32,207 nt of DNA from Burkholderiales bacterium (GCA_947377275.1 CANCFV010000026.1:1-32207), one strand, 5' to 3'; positions 16,607-24,590 are shown, numbered from the stretch's first letter. The notes: generated by a model from the sequence alone, not told the origin. Numbers and translations: made by a program.

Positions 16607-19034
16607 TCAGTGTTTCTGCCCTGAAGGGTTTATGCAGCACCGGCAGGCCGCTGTCTGCCAACTGGGTCAGGTTCTCGGGCAGGGTGTCGCCGGTGATGAT
16701 CAGGGCGGGCAGGTCGGGCTGGCTCTGGCGCAGGTGGTGGACCACGTCGCGGCCCGTGCCGTCTGACAGGCGGTGGTCCGAGATGACCAGGTCCCAGCGC
16801 TGAGGTGCTTGGGCGTGGGCCCAGGCCACATCGCCCCCAGACTGAACGCTCATGCCCCAGCTTTGCAGCACGCTGACCAGGGCGTGCCGGATGGCGGGCT
16901 CGTCTTCGATCACCAACACGTTCTGGGCCGTCGGGCCTGAGCGCGCGCGTTGCGCGGGGCTCAAGGGCGGCGCGGCTTGCGTCACGCGCTCTGTGTGACG
17001 CGGCACCGTGACGCCAAAGCACGAGCCTTGGCCCACCACCGTGTTGAGTTCCAGCGGGTGCGCCAGCACTTGGGTTGCTCGCCGCACAATGGCCAGGCCC
17101 AAGCCCAGGCCCTTGGTGCGGTCGCGGCCGGGGTTGCCCACCTGCACGAATTCTTCAAAGATGCGTTTGCGGTCTTGCTCTGCAATGCCGCTGCCCGTGT
17201 CCCACACCTGGATGCGCCACCCTGCCGCGGTGCCTCGCACGCCCACCAGCACGCCGCCTTGCGTGGTGTGGCGCACCGCATTGCCAATGAGGTTGCGCAA
17301 GATCTGCTCAAGCAAGATGGGGTCGGTGTGGGCCACAGCCTGTGTGGGGCGCACGCGCAGCGACAGGCCTTTGTGGTGGGCGTTCTCGGCCTCGTGGCTG
17401 GCGATCGACTCGAGCAAGGGCTGCAGTCGCACGCGTTGGCGTTGGATGTCGACGGTGCCGGAGTCCAAGCGAGACAGGTCCAGCAGGCCTTTGAGCAGGC
17501 TTTCCATAGAAGAGACCGCGCGCGTGAGCCGGTCGGTCAGGCCGCGCAAGGCGGGGTCGCTGAGCTGGCCCCGCAGCAGGTCGGTGATCAGCCCGATGGC
17601 GGCCACCGGCTGGCGCAGGTCGTGGCTGGCCGAGGCCAGGAAGTGGCTTTTGGCGGCATTGGCGGCAGCCAGCTGGCTGGTGCGTTCGGCCACCTTGGTT
17701 TCGAGGTTGGCGTTGACGCCCTCAATTTGGTTGAAGGCGCTGACCACGCGCGACATCACGATCACCGCGAACGCCGGCATGGCCATGGGCACGGCGGCCG
17801 TCAGCCACAGGCGGTGCGAGACCTCGCCCAGCAGGCGGATCCAGATGAAGTCGTGCACGCCGGCGATCAGCACGCCGCCCCAGCCCACGATCAGCCCGAC
17901 CGCGGCGTTGCGGTCCAGGCGGTCGCGGTGTTTGAGCACCCACCAGGGGCCGGGCAACATCAGCGGCAGCAGCAGGGCTTGCAGCACGTTGCGTGTGCGC
18001 TCCAACTCGTGGTCAAACGGCGCGGCCAGCAAACCGATCAGGCCAAAGCCAATCAGCACCACCCACAGCAGCCGGTTGAACCAACGCACATGCAGCCCCA
18101 AGATGGCCATCACGAACCAACCCTGGGTGCAGTCGGTGACCACGTGCGCCATGAAATACAGCCAGGCAGACACGGTCGTGTTGATGCCGAAGTCTTGCGT
18201 GACGAAATAGGCCGTGTTGCGCAGCGAGGCCACCAGCAACATGATGCCAAACAGGCCGGCGGTGCTTTCTTGGCGCCGCATGAGCCACAGGATGATCATG
18301 AAGGCCGCGAAGGTGGTGCTGGCCGTGTTCATGCCGATCAGCAGGTCGCGCCCGATCGCCTCATGCCACATGAACCCGGGCGTGAGGGTTTTGCGCAGGT
18401 TCAGCACCGGCTGTGACATGCCGCCCTGCTGCACGCAGTGCACCTCGATCACCAACTGGTTGTTGCCGGAAATGAGCAGGCCTTTGGGCAGGTCGACCAG
18501 CAAGCTGCTGGAGCCCGCCCGCCAGTCTGGCCGGGACACGGTGTTGCGCAGCAGGTAGCCATTGAGCCAGATGCGGTGCACGTGGCTGATGTGGTCAAAG
18601 CGGATGGCCCAGGCAGGGCTTTGGGCTTCAGACACCGCCGGGTGGTTCAGCACGAACTGGGTGGTGTAGCGCGCCACGCCGGACGAGGGCAGGCCTTGGC
18701 GCTTCCAGCTGTCGGGCAGCGACACGGCCTTGGGCTCACCCAGGGGGCGGATGTCGCTGTCGTCGTATTGCCAGAACTGCCGCTGGTGGCTGATCCATTG
18801 CACGTCAGCATGGGTACCAGGCAGGGGCTGGATCCACCAGATGGCCCACAGCAGCAACAGCAGCAAGCCCAGCGTGGCGCCCCACCAACGACGCAGCCAG
18901 GCCAGCGCGGGGTGCTTCGCCGCAGCGAGGGGCATCCTTGCTTCGGACGCAGCGGGTGACAGGGTGGACGTGGGCATGCGGGCGCGCGCAACAAAGGGTT
19001 CCGGTGCTGCATTGTGCGCACTTCGCCGCACCAT
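16563..19034 (-). CDS. Hybrid sensor histidine kinase with 7TM-type sensor and C-terminal receiver
   Basis: 823 residues from the ATG at 19034, which has AGGGGGA 9 bases upstream; ATG 18977 or 18935 are alternatives. A first membrane helix (about 51-67) is followed by a periplasmic beta-sandwich-like domain (about 70-230). A block of several membrane helices (about 235-430) follows, as in 7TMR-DISM sensors. A short coiled linker leads to the HisKA domain with FLASASHDLRQPVAA (His about 471). The HATPase domain has NLIGNAVRHT, DTGSGI and GLGLGLAIV. The end is a receiver domain (about 705-820) with phospho-acceptor Asp 753 in LVISDHRLSDG and a conserved HKPFR. It converges on the LuxR-type regulator at 15803. 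The signal sensed is unknown; a carbohydrate-like ligand would fit the sensor type but is only a guess. Confidence 0.92.
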   Translation of the reverse strand: MVRRSAHNAAPEPFVARARMPTSTLSPAASEARMPLAAAKHPALAWLRRWWGATLGLLLLLLWAIWWIQPLPGTHADVQWISHQRQFWQYDDSDIRPLGEPKAVSLPDSWKRQGLPSSGVARYTTQFVLNHPAVSEAQSPAWAIRFDHISHVHRIWLNGYLLRNTVSRPDWRAGSSSLLVDLPKGLLISGNNQLVIEVHCVQQGGMSQPVLNLRKTLTPGFMWHEAIGRDLLIGMNTASTTFAAFMIILWLMRRQESTAGLFGIMLLVASLRNTAYFVTQDFGINTTVSAWLYFMAHVVTDCTQGWFVMAILGLHVRWFNRLLWVVLIGFGLIGLLAAPFDHELERTRNVLQALLLPLMLPGPWWVLKHRDRLDRNAAVGLIVGWGGVLIAGVHDFIWIRLLGEVSHRLWLTAAVPMAMPAFAVIVMSRVVSAFNQIEGVNANLETKVAERTSQLAAANAAKSHFLASASHDLRQPVAAIGLITDLLRGQLSDPALRGLTDRLTRAVSSMESLLKGLLDLSRLDSGTVDIQRQRVRLQPLLESIASHEAENAHHKGLSLRVRPTQAVAHTDPILLEQILRNLIGNAVRHTTQGGVLVGVRGTAAGWRIQVWDTGSGIAEQDRKRIFEEFVQVGNPGRDRTKGLGLGLAIVRRATQVLAHPLELNTVVGQGSCFGVTVPRHTERVTQAAPPLSPAQRARSGPTAQNVLVIEDEPAIRHALVSVLQSWGMSVQSGGDVAWAHAQAPQRWDLVISDHRLSDGTGRDVVHHLRQSQPDLPALIITGDTLPENLTQLADSGLPVLHKPFRAETLRAMIDSIMAPQRAT

Positions 19035-19066
19035 CTGGCATGGTCCCCCTTTTCGGCGAGGGCAGT

Positions 19067-19091
19067 GGGTGATATGAACGGGGCATCACCC
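19067..19091. other. Inverted repeat between kinase gene and AAA ATPase gene
   Basis: GGGTGAT (19067-19073) and ATCACCC (19085-19091) are perfect 7-base arms around 11 bases, in the 132-bp divergent region between the kinase (minus) and the AAA ATPase (plus). It is a possible operator for either gene. Confidence 0.3.
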
Positions 19092-19166
19092 CCTTGTTCA
19101 CGGGCTCTTGCGCGAATCGCTTTGCTGCAATCATGGTGTGAACGTGTCCACTGCTGGAGGACTGAC

Positions 19167-20177
19167 ATGAGCCGCTGTACCGACCTCGTCCCTGTGCAAC
19201 GAGATGACTTCAGTGGGCGCATACCGATTGCGCACATGCGTTCTGTCTACCGGCTCGACGAGGTCGAGCTCAAGCTGGGCAAGTTGCCCCCGCGTGAACA
19301 CGAGTCGCTGCGCGCCACCTACGAGCGCATGATCGAAAAGGGTGCCGACCGCTTCCAGGTCAAGCCCTCGGGCCTGCCGGCCATGGACCACCTCTACGAC
19401 GAGCTGCCCAACTTCCACCCCGTGCTCAACGACCTGCGACGCCAATTGGCCTTGTGCAGCGACAGCCGCGATGCGCTGGAGATCACGCCCATGCTGCTGC
19501 TGGGACCGCCCGGGGTGGGCAAGACCCACTTTGCCCGTGAGGTGGCGCAGTTGCTGGGCACCGGCCTGGGTTTTGTCTCGATGAGTTCATTGACCGCCGG
19601 CTGGGTGCTGTCAGGCTCGTCCAGCCAGTGGAAGGGCGCACGCCCGGGCAAGGTGTTTGAAACGCTGGTCGACGGACAGTACGCCAACCCCGTGATGGTG
19701 GTGGACGAGATCGACAAGGCCGGGGGCGAGCACGCGTATGACCCCTTGGGCTCGCTTTACAGCCTGCTCGAGCACGACACGGCGGGCACCTTCACCGACG
19801 AGTTCGCCGAGGTGCCGGTAGACGCCAGCCAGGTGATCTGGGTGGCCACGGCCAACGACGCGCGCAGCATCCCCGACCCCATCCTCAACCGCATGAACGT
19901 GTTCGAGATCGACATGCCCGATGAGGCCGCTGCGCGCCAGATCGCCGCCAAGCTGTACCGCAGCATCCGCGCTGACCACGACTGGGGGAAGCGATTCGAC
20001 CCCGAGCTTGGCGAGGCCGCGCTCGATGCGCTCAGCCACAGCGCACCGCGCGAGATGCGTCGGGCCTTGATGACGGGCTTTGGCAACGCCAAGCTCGACG
20101 GCCGTTGCCGCATCGAGTTGCGCGATTTGCCCGACCCAGGCGCGGGCAAGCGCCAGCCGATCGGCTTCATGCAATGA
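19167..20177 (+). CDS. Stand-alone Lon-like AAA+ ATPase
   Basis: 336 residues from ATG 19167, with GGAGG 5 bases upstream. Walker A is GPPGVGKT (113-120) and Walker B is VMVVDE (176-181). The stretch DPLGSLYSLLEHDTAGTFTD, then EVPVDASQVIWVATAND, IPDPILNRMNVFEI, follows the ATPase module of Lon protease almost motif by motif, including sensor 1 Asn and the Arg of NRM. The Lon substrate-binding N-domain and the Ser-Lys protease domain are both absent; the first 105 residues are a helical region without a known motif. The protein is probably a cytoplasmic remodelling ATPase. Its partner is unknown; the next gene, 77 bp downstream, is a 5'-nucleotidase. Confidence 0.85.
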   Translation: MSRCTDLVPVQRDDFSGRIPIAHMRSVYRLDEVELKLGKLPPREHESLRATYERMIEKGADRFQVKPSGLPAMDHLYDELPNFHPVLNDLRRQLALCSDSRDALEITPMLLLGPPGVGKTHFAREVAQLLGTGLGFVSMSSLTAGWVLSGSSSQWKGARPGKVFETLVDGQYANPVMVVDEIDKAGGEHAYDPLGSLYSLLEHDTAGTFTDEFAEVPVDASQVIWVATANDARSIPDPILNRMNVFEIDMPDEAAARQIAAKLYRSIRADHDWGKRFDPELGEAALDALSHSAPREMRRALMTGFGNAKLDGRCRIELRDLPDPGAGKRQPIGFMQ

Positions 20178-20254
20178 GTGCGCGCTGGGGGTGCTTGGGC
20201 GGCGATACTGCCAAGGTGTGACACCGCCTGCGCCCCGCTTGGGGCACCCTTTGC

Positions 20255-21166
20255 ATGCCCGCCAGCCTCACCGGAAAGCTCGTCGTCGCGATCTCGTCGC
20301 GCGCGCTGTTTGACTTCGAAGAAGAGAACCGCCTCTTCGAGGGCGCCGACGACCGCGCCTACATGAAGCTGCAGCTCGCGCGGCTGGACATCCCCGCCCG
20401 CCCGGGCGTGGCGTTTTCGCTGGTGCGCAAGCTGTTGGCTTTCAACACGCCGGATCAGGCCCGGGTGGAGGTGGTCCTCCTTTCTCGCAACGACCCGGTG
20501 TCGGGCATGCGCGTGTTCCGCTCTGCCAAGCACTACGGCTTGCCGATCGAGCGCGGCGTGTTCACCCGCGGCGAGCCGCCGTGGCGTTACCTGCGCCCGC
20601 TGGGGGCCCACCTGTTTTTGTCGGCCAACGAGGCCGATGTGCGCCTGGCGCTGGCCGAGGGCGTGCCCGCCGCCCGTGTCTTGCCACACGCGGCCCGTGC
20701 GGGCCAAGCCCACCCCAACGAGGTGCGCATCGCTTTTGACGGCGATGCCGTGCTGTTTTCAGACGAGGCCGAGCAGGTTTTTCAAAGCTCGGGGCTCAAT
20801 GCCTTCCAGCAGCACGAGGTCGACCGGGCCGACACGCCCTTGCCCGGCGGCCCCTTCAAGCCTTTGCTGCAGGCCCTGCACGAGCTGCAGCAACACGCCT
20901 CGCAAAGCGAAGGCTCGGGCATGCGCATCCGCACCGCACTGGTCACCGCCCGCGGCGCGCCCGCGCACGAGCGGCCTTTGCGCACGCTGATGGACTGGGG
21001 CATTGCGGTGGACGAGGCCATGTTCTTGGGCGGCCTGCCCAAGGGCACCTTTTTGCGCGAGTTCGAGCCCGACTTTTTCTTCGATGACCAGACCGGCCAC
21101 GTCGACAACGCCGCGCAGCATGTGCCATCAGGCCACGTGGCTTCTGGCGTCACGAACGCCACGTGA
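20255..21166 (+). CDS. 5'-nucleotidase, cytosolic type-1-like family
   Basis: 303 residues. The whole protein fits the bacterial 5'-nucleotidase family related to eukaryotic cN-I (Pfam 5-nucleotidase). Features are LVVAISSRALFDFEEEN near the start, FSLVRKLLAFN, VEVVLLSRNDPVSGMRVF, then IAFDGDAVLFSDEAE, RTALVTARGAPAHER and FFFDDQTGHV. The DGDAVLF and FDDQ segments supply HAD-type acidic residues. Known relatives dephosphorylate nucleoside monophosphates in the cytoplasm; substrate choice here is not known. It lies 77 bp after the AAA ATPase, possibly in one transcript, and converges on the MOSC gene with an 18-bp gap. Confidence 0.88.
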   Translation: MPASLTGKLVVAISSRALFDFEEENRLFEGADDRAYMKLQLARLDIPARPGVAFSLVRKLLAFNTPDQARVEVVLLSRNDPVSGMRVFRSAKHYGLPIERGVFTRGEPPWRYLRPLGAHLFLSANEADVRLALAEGVPAARVLPHAARAGQAHPNEVRIAFDGDAVLFSDEAEQVFQSSGLNAFQQHEVDRADTPLPGGPFKPLLQALHELQQHASQSEGSGMRIRTALVTARGAPAHERPLRTLMDWGIAVDEAMFLGGLPKGTFLREFEPDFFFDDQTGHVDNAAQHVPSGHVASGVTNAT

Positions 21167-21168
21167 TG

Positions 21169-21192
21169 GCCGCCTGAGGCGCCCTCAGCGGC
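21169..21192. terminator. Candidate bidirectional hairpin between convergent genes
   Basis: CTGAGG (21174-21179) pairs with CCTCAG (21183-21188) around CGC. The stem is extended by GCCG/CGGC with one bulged C. It spans the junction between the 5'-nucleotidase stop and the MOSC gene stop. No clear U-run follows on either side, so efficiency as an intrinsic terminator is doubtful. Confidence 0.35.
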
Positions 21193-21829
21193 GCTTCATC
21201 TTGGTCTTGAACAGCTCTGCGATGCTGACCTCGCGCGGCCCCGGGATGAGTTCGTAAGACTCGCCCGCAGCGATGGTGCCCGGGGTGCGCACCGCCAGGT
21301 AAAAGCCGCAGTAACCCGACTGGGCCATCATCTTGACGGCCTGCGCAAAGCCCATGACGTGCGCGAATTTGTAGCAAGGTTGGCGTGGCTCGCTGATGGC
21401 CAGCGTGCAATCAGGGAACTGCAGCACATCGCCGATGTGCGCGTCGGCCTCGAGCAAACCGGTGATCGTCAGGTTCTCGCCCAGCATGCCGTGCGGCAGC
21501 GCCTCGTCCCACGGCTGCGCGCCCGCCTGGCTGCGCACCGTTTGCCAAAAGGGGTAGTGCTGCTGCGGGTAGGCGTAAACGGCCTTGCTCAAGCCGCCGT
21601 GCACGGTGGGGTCGGCTTGATCATCGCCTTCGAGGCCCATGGCCTTCACGGCGATGCGGGTGGGCTGCGCCAGCGTGCTCACTGGGCGCTTGCCGATGGC
21701 CGTCAGGATGCGGTGTCCCTCGATCATCACGTGCTCTGCCTGGGCCACATTGACCGAAAGCAGTTGGCGGGTGGTGCTGACCGGGGGCGTGGGGGTGGGG
21801 GCTGGCGCGCTTGACATGTCCATCAGCAT
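21185..21829 (-). CDS. MOSC domain protein (YiiM-like)
   Basis: 214 residues from ATG 21829, with AAGG 5 bases upstream. MOSC features are present: GLEGDDQADPTVHGGLSKAV, then YPQQHYPFW, GMLGENLTITGL and the conserved Cys 152 in SEPRQPCYK, the expected sulfur-carrying residue. The tail SGYCGFYLAV with the segment after it matches the 3-alpha region of YiiM. MOSC proteins act with molybdenum-cofactor enzymes or as sulfur carriers; E. coli YiiM takes part in detoxifying N-hydroxylated base analogues. It starts 34 bp after the end of the modC-like gene on the same strand, so it is probably the fourth gene of the transporter operon. Confidence 0.88.
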   Translation of the reverse strand: MLMDMSSAPAPTPTPPVSTTRQLLSVNVAQAEHVMIEGHRILTAIGKRPVSTLAQPTRIAVKAMGLEGDDQADPTVHGGLSKAVYAYPQQHYPFWQTVRSQAGAQPWDEALPHGMLGENLTITGLLEADAHIGDVLQFPDCTLAISEPRQPCYKFAHVMGFAQAVKMMAQSGYCGFYLAVRTPGTIAAGESYELIPGPREVSIAELFKTKMKRR

Positions 21830-21863
21830 AGCCGCCTTGGCAAGGGTTTGTGCTGCTGTGGGG

Positions 21864-23012
21864 CTATCGCCAGGCGCTCACCGTGGTGGCCATGGGCTCA
21901 AAACCCACCACGCAGGCCTGCCCGGGCGCCCATGCCATTTGCTGGATGGCGCGCCGGGTCGTCAGTGCCCAAAGCGTGGACTTGCTGGGCTGGCGGGGGT
22001 CTGAGTGGTCGTGCACTTGGTCGAGGGCCACGCCCACGGCGCCGTAGGTGCCGTGTTCACCGGCCAGCATGATTTGCGTGATGCGCCCGCGCAGGTGGTT
22101 GGTGGCGCTTGTGTCTTGCGGGACCTCGCGGTGCAGCGTCAGGTCACGCGCGCGCAGCTTGATGCGCACCTTGGCTTTGACGGGGTGCAGCATGGCGGGC
22201 ACCATCAGGCGCTGGCCGCTGACGTCGACCTCGCTGAGCAGCCAGGCGATGTCGTGGCGTTTGACCTCACCCTCGAGCACGCTGCCGGCGTGCACGCCTT
22301 CGAGGAACGTGGCCAAAGACACGTCAGACAAAATCTGCGCTGCGGGGCCGGCCGTGGCCATGCGCCCCTCGTGCAGGATCACCACCTCGTCGGCCAGGCG
22401 GATGACCTCGTTCATGCGGGGGCTCACGAACACCACGGGCAGCCCAAAGCGCGTGGTGGCATCGGCCAGCAGGTCGAGTTCGGCCTCGATGTCGCTCGTC
22501 GGGATCTCGGCGAATGGGTCGTCGAACAGCAGCGCGTTGGGTGCCGACAGCACGGCGCGGCCCAGCGCCACGCGCCAACGCTGCGTGGCGTTGAGCTGTT
22601 CAGGGTGGTGGTTCAGCACCCCGGCCAGGTCCAACCAGTTGACGATGCGCTCGAACGTGGGCCCCGGGCGGGTGGCGCGCAGGCCCACCGTGCCGTATTG
22701 CAGGTTGGCGCGCACGTTCAGGTGCGGGAACAGGTGACCATGGGCGTCGATCCAGGCCAAGCGGCGTTCATGGGCGGGCTTGTTGATGCGCGCGGTGGCG
22801 TCAAACAGGGCCTCGTTGCCCAGGGCCACACGCCCGCCCTTGGCCGGGATCAGGCCGGCGGCGGCTTGCAGCATCGCGCTTTTGCCCGAGCCAGACCGGC
22901 CCAGCAGCGCGCACACTTTGCCAGGCAGGGCGCGGAACTGCGCTTGCACGTCCAGCCCGGGCTGTTGCAGGCGCAGCTCAATGCTCAAGGCCCGTGGCAG
23001 GGGGCGGCTCAT
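21864..23012 (-). CDS. ModC-like ABC transporter ATP-binding protein with degenerate catalytic motifs
   Basis: 382 residues with the overall plan of ModC, the molybdate importer ATPase. An N-terminal nucleotide-binding domain is followed by a C-terminal Mod-type beta domain (KAKVRIKLRARDLTLH, then LRGRITQIML). Walker A is intact (GRSGSGKS, 38-45). Aligned to canonical ModC, the Q-loop Gln is Ala90 (WIDAHGHLFPHL). The LSGGQ signature reads LNATQ (140-144). The Walker B Glu is Asp165 (LLFDDP). The D-loop Asp is Pro171 and the switch His is Pro198 (FVSPRMNEV). The remaining fold-defining sequence is well kept, so this is not random decay. The ModB-like permease gene lies 10 bp upstream. It may be a weak or regulatory ATPase. 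Confidence 0.85.
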   Translation of the reverse strand: MSRPLPRALSIELRLQQPGLDVQAQFRALPGKVCALLGRSGSGKSAMLQAAAGLIPAKGGRVALGNEALFDATARINKPAHERRLAWIDAHGHLFPHLNVRANLQYGTVGLRATRPGPTFERIVNWLDLAGVLNHHPEQLNATQRWRVALGRAVLSAPNALLFDDPFAEIPTSDIEAELDLLADATTRFGLPVVFVSPRMNEVIRLADEVVILHEGRMATAGPAAQILSDVSLATFLEGVHAGSVLEGEVKRHDIAWLLSEVDVSGQRLMVPAMLHPVKAKVRIKLRARDLTLHREVPQDTSATNHLRGRITQIMLAGEHGTYGAVGVALDQVHDHSDPRQPSKSTLWALTTRRAIQQMAWAPGQACVVGFEPMATTVSAWR

Positions 23013-23022
23013 GGCGCGGGCC

Positions 23023-23745
23023 TCATGTGGGTTTGACCCCCAGCCCGATGGGCTTGAGCCGCGCCTGCCAGCGGCGGCGCCAGCGCTGGCGGCCCCACTC
23101 GCTCAGGGTCACAGCGGCCAGGGCCACCAGCAGCGACACCCACGCGATGTGCCAGGCGGTGTCCAGGCCATGGGGCTCTTGTTGCAGCGCTTTCACCAAG
23201 GCCACCGGCGCGGTGGTGTCTCCCAAGGCTTGGGGCTGGAGGGCGGCGGCCAGCACAAGGGTGGCGCCAGCCTCGCCCCAGGCGGCGGCCAGGCCCAAGG
23301 CCATGGCCGAGCCGACCGCGGGCCAGGCCAGTGGCAAGGTCACCGTCCACCAGCCCTGCCAGCGTGACGCACCCAAGGTGCGGGCCACGGGCAGCAGCAA
23401 GGTGTCGGTGGCCTCGAAGGCGGGGCGCAACACCCGCACCATCAAGGGCAGGGTCATCAGGCTGGCCGCGAAGATGGCGCCGCTCGGGAAAAAGCTGAGC
23501 TGAGTGCCAGTGAGTTCATGCAGCCAGCCGCCTGAACTACCGAGCCCCGTCAACAAGGCCAGGCCGATCACGGCGGGCGGCAGGCCCATGGGCAGCAAGA
23601 TGAGGGTGTCGAGCGCCAGCTTGCCGCGCCATCGCGTGCGCGCCATCACGGTGGCCAGCACCACGGCCAAGGGCGTGCTGATCAGCACCGTGCCCAGGGC
23701 CACTTGCAGGCTCAGCCAGAGGGCTTGGAGTTCGAAGTCGGACAT
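23023..23745 (-). CDS. ModB-like ABC transporter permease
   Basis: 240 residues from ATG 23745 (MSDFELQALWLSL). Five or more membrane helices are visible. LILLPMGLPPAVIGLALL, SLMTLPLMVRVLRPAFE and the coupling loop ARTLGASRWQGWWTVTLP match ModB permeases of the molybdate importer. The motif GEFGAT of ModB appears as GEAGAT. The protein would form the membrane channel as a homodimer with the ModC-like ATPase. The gene lies 5 bp downstream of the binding-protein gene and 10 bp upstream of the ATPase gene. A longer N-terminal reading is possible but would run deep into the upstream gene. Confidence 0.9.
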   Translation of the reverse strand: MSDFELQALWLSLQVALGTVLISTPLAVVLATVMARTRWRGKLALDTLILLPMGLPPAVIGLALLTGLGSSGGWLHELTGTQLSFFPSGAIFAASLMTLPLMVRVLRPAFEATDTLLLPVARTLGASRWQGWWTVTLPLAWPAVGSAMALGLAAAWGEAGATLVLAAALQPQALGDTTAPVALVKALQQEPHGLDTAWHIAWVSLLVALAAVTLSEWGRQRWRRRWQARLKPIGLGVKPT

Positions 23746-23750
23746 CGTGT

Positions 23751-24554
23751 TCAGCCCTTGACCACTTGCCACGCCGAACCACCGCTTAGCAGCGCGCGGG
23801 TGCCAATCGGGCCTTGCAGCCAGTTCATCAACAAGGGGGCGCCTGCGTGCTTGGCCCGGAAGGAGCGAGCCACCTGCAGCTTGAGCGACAGGCGCGCATC
23901 GCCTTGCAGCCACACTTTCAGGCCCGACCGCATGGCGTTGGGCGCGCTCCAAGCGGCCAGCGTGGTCAAGCGGTACGGCAGGGTTGAGGTGGTGGGCGCC
24001 GCTTTGCCGGGCGCGGGTGCCAGGCCTTTGCTGGCCAGCCCCTGGGTGAGCTGGTCGGCCAGAGCGGCCAGGGCCGAGCCCGCAGGGCCTGCACGCCAAA
24101 GGGCAGCGCCGGCGGCGTGCGCGGCCAGCACCTGGCGCAAGGCTTGGGCCGCGTCACGCTCGGCGCGGATACCGGCCGGGTCATCGGCTGGGCCGACCAA
24201 CATGACGTCGGTGCGCGCCAGCGTGCGGCGGTCGTGGATGAGGCCCTCGCGGTCGAGCCGATCGGCTTCGGGGTGTGACAAGAAGATGCCGGCGTCCACG
24301 GCACCCGCTTCCAGCTGAGACAGCAGGGCCGCGTCATCCAGCGGCTCCCACCGGGCCGCCCAGCCCAGGTCTCGCTTCATGGCCGTGGCCCAGCGCGCGG
24401 CCAGCCCGCTGTCGCCCACCACGGTGGCGGTGCCCACGTGAGGGCTATCGGCCCGTGCCGGCAAAGGCCGTGTCGCCCAAGCCGAACCCGCGACCCCACC
24501 CAGGGCCCAGGCCCCAGACCAGGTCAGACAGGATCGGCGTTGCGCGTTGTGCAT
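23751..24554 (-). CDS. TupA-like periplasmic substrate-binding protein, divergent
   Basis: 267 residues. The N-terminus has a signal peptide with a twin-arginine pair (QRRSCLTWSGAW) and a likely cleavage after AWA, about residue 27. The mature part resembles tungstate-binding TupA: GDSGLAARW, EAGAVDAGIFLSHPEAD, then ARTDVMLVGPADDPAGI, the last close to the FVIVGPKDDPA segment of TupA. The N-terminal TTTS oxyanion motif is replaced by TATV (42-45), and the usual SGTH loop reads PAGSA. The protein feeds the ModB/ModC-like transporter encoded directly downstream. The ligand may be an anion other than tungstate or molybdate. First gene of the minus-strand operon. Confidence 0.82.
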   Translation of the reverse strand: MHNAQRRSCLTWSGAWALGGVAGSAWATRPLPARADSPHVGTATVVGDSGLAARWATAMKRDLGWAARWEPLDDAALLSQLEAGAVDAGIFLSHPEADRLDREGLIHDRRTLARTDVMLVGPADDPAGIRAERDAAQALRQVLAAHAAGAALWRAGPAGSALAALADQLTQGLASKGLAPAPGKAAPTTSTLPYRLTTLAAWSAPNAMRSGLKVWLQGDARLSLKLQVARSFRAKHAGAPLLMNWLQGPIGTRALLSGGSAWQVVKG

Positions 24555-24574
24555 GTGTGGTGAAGCGGACTGAG

Positions 24575-24590
24575 CGTGAGCGATGTCACG
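24575..24590. promoter_or_regulatory. CRP-like palindrome upstream of the transporter operon
   Basis: CGTGA-GCGATG-TCACG is a perfect 5-6-5 palindrome, close to the CRP/FNR-superfamily pattern TGTGA-N6-TCACA. It lies 21-36 bases before the start codon of the binding-protein gene, where a bound protein would probably block transcription. A second site of the same form is at 26939-26954. Confidence 0.45.

Noticed and set aside
16950-18416. 488-residue plus-strand open frame opposite the hybrid kinase
   Set aside because: Shadow frame; the minus-strand kinase is supported by His, Asp, N- and G-box motifs.
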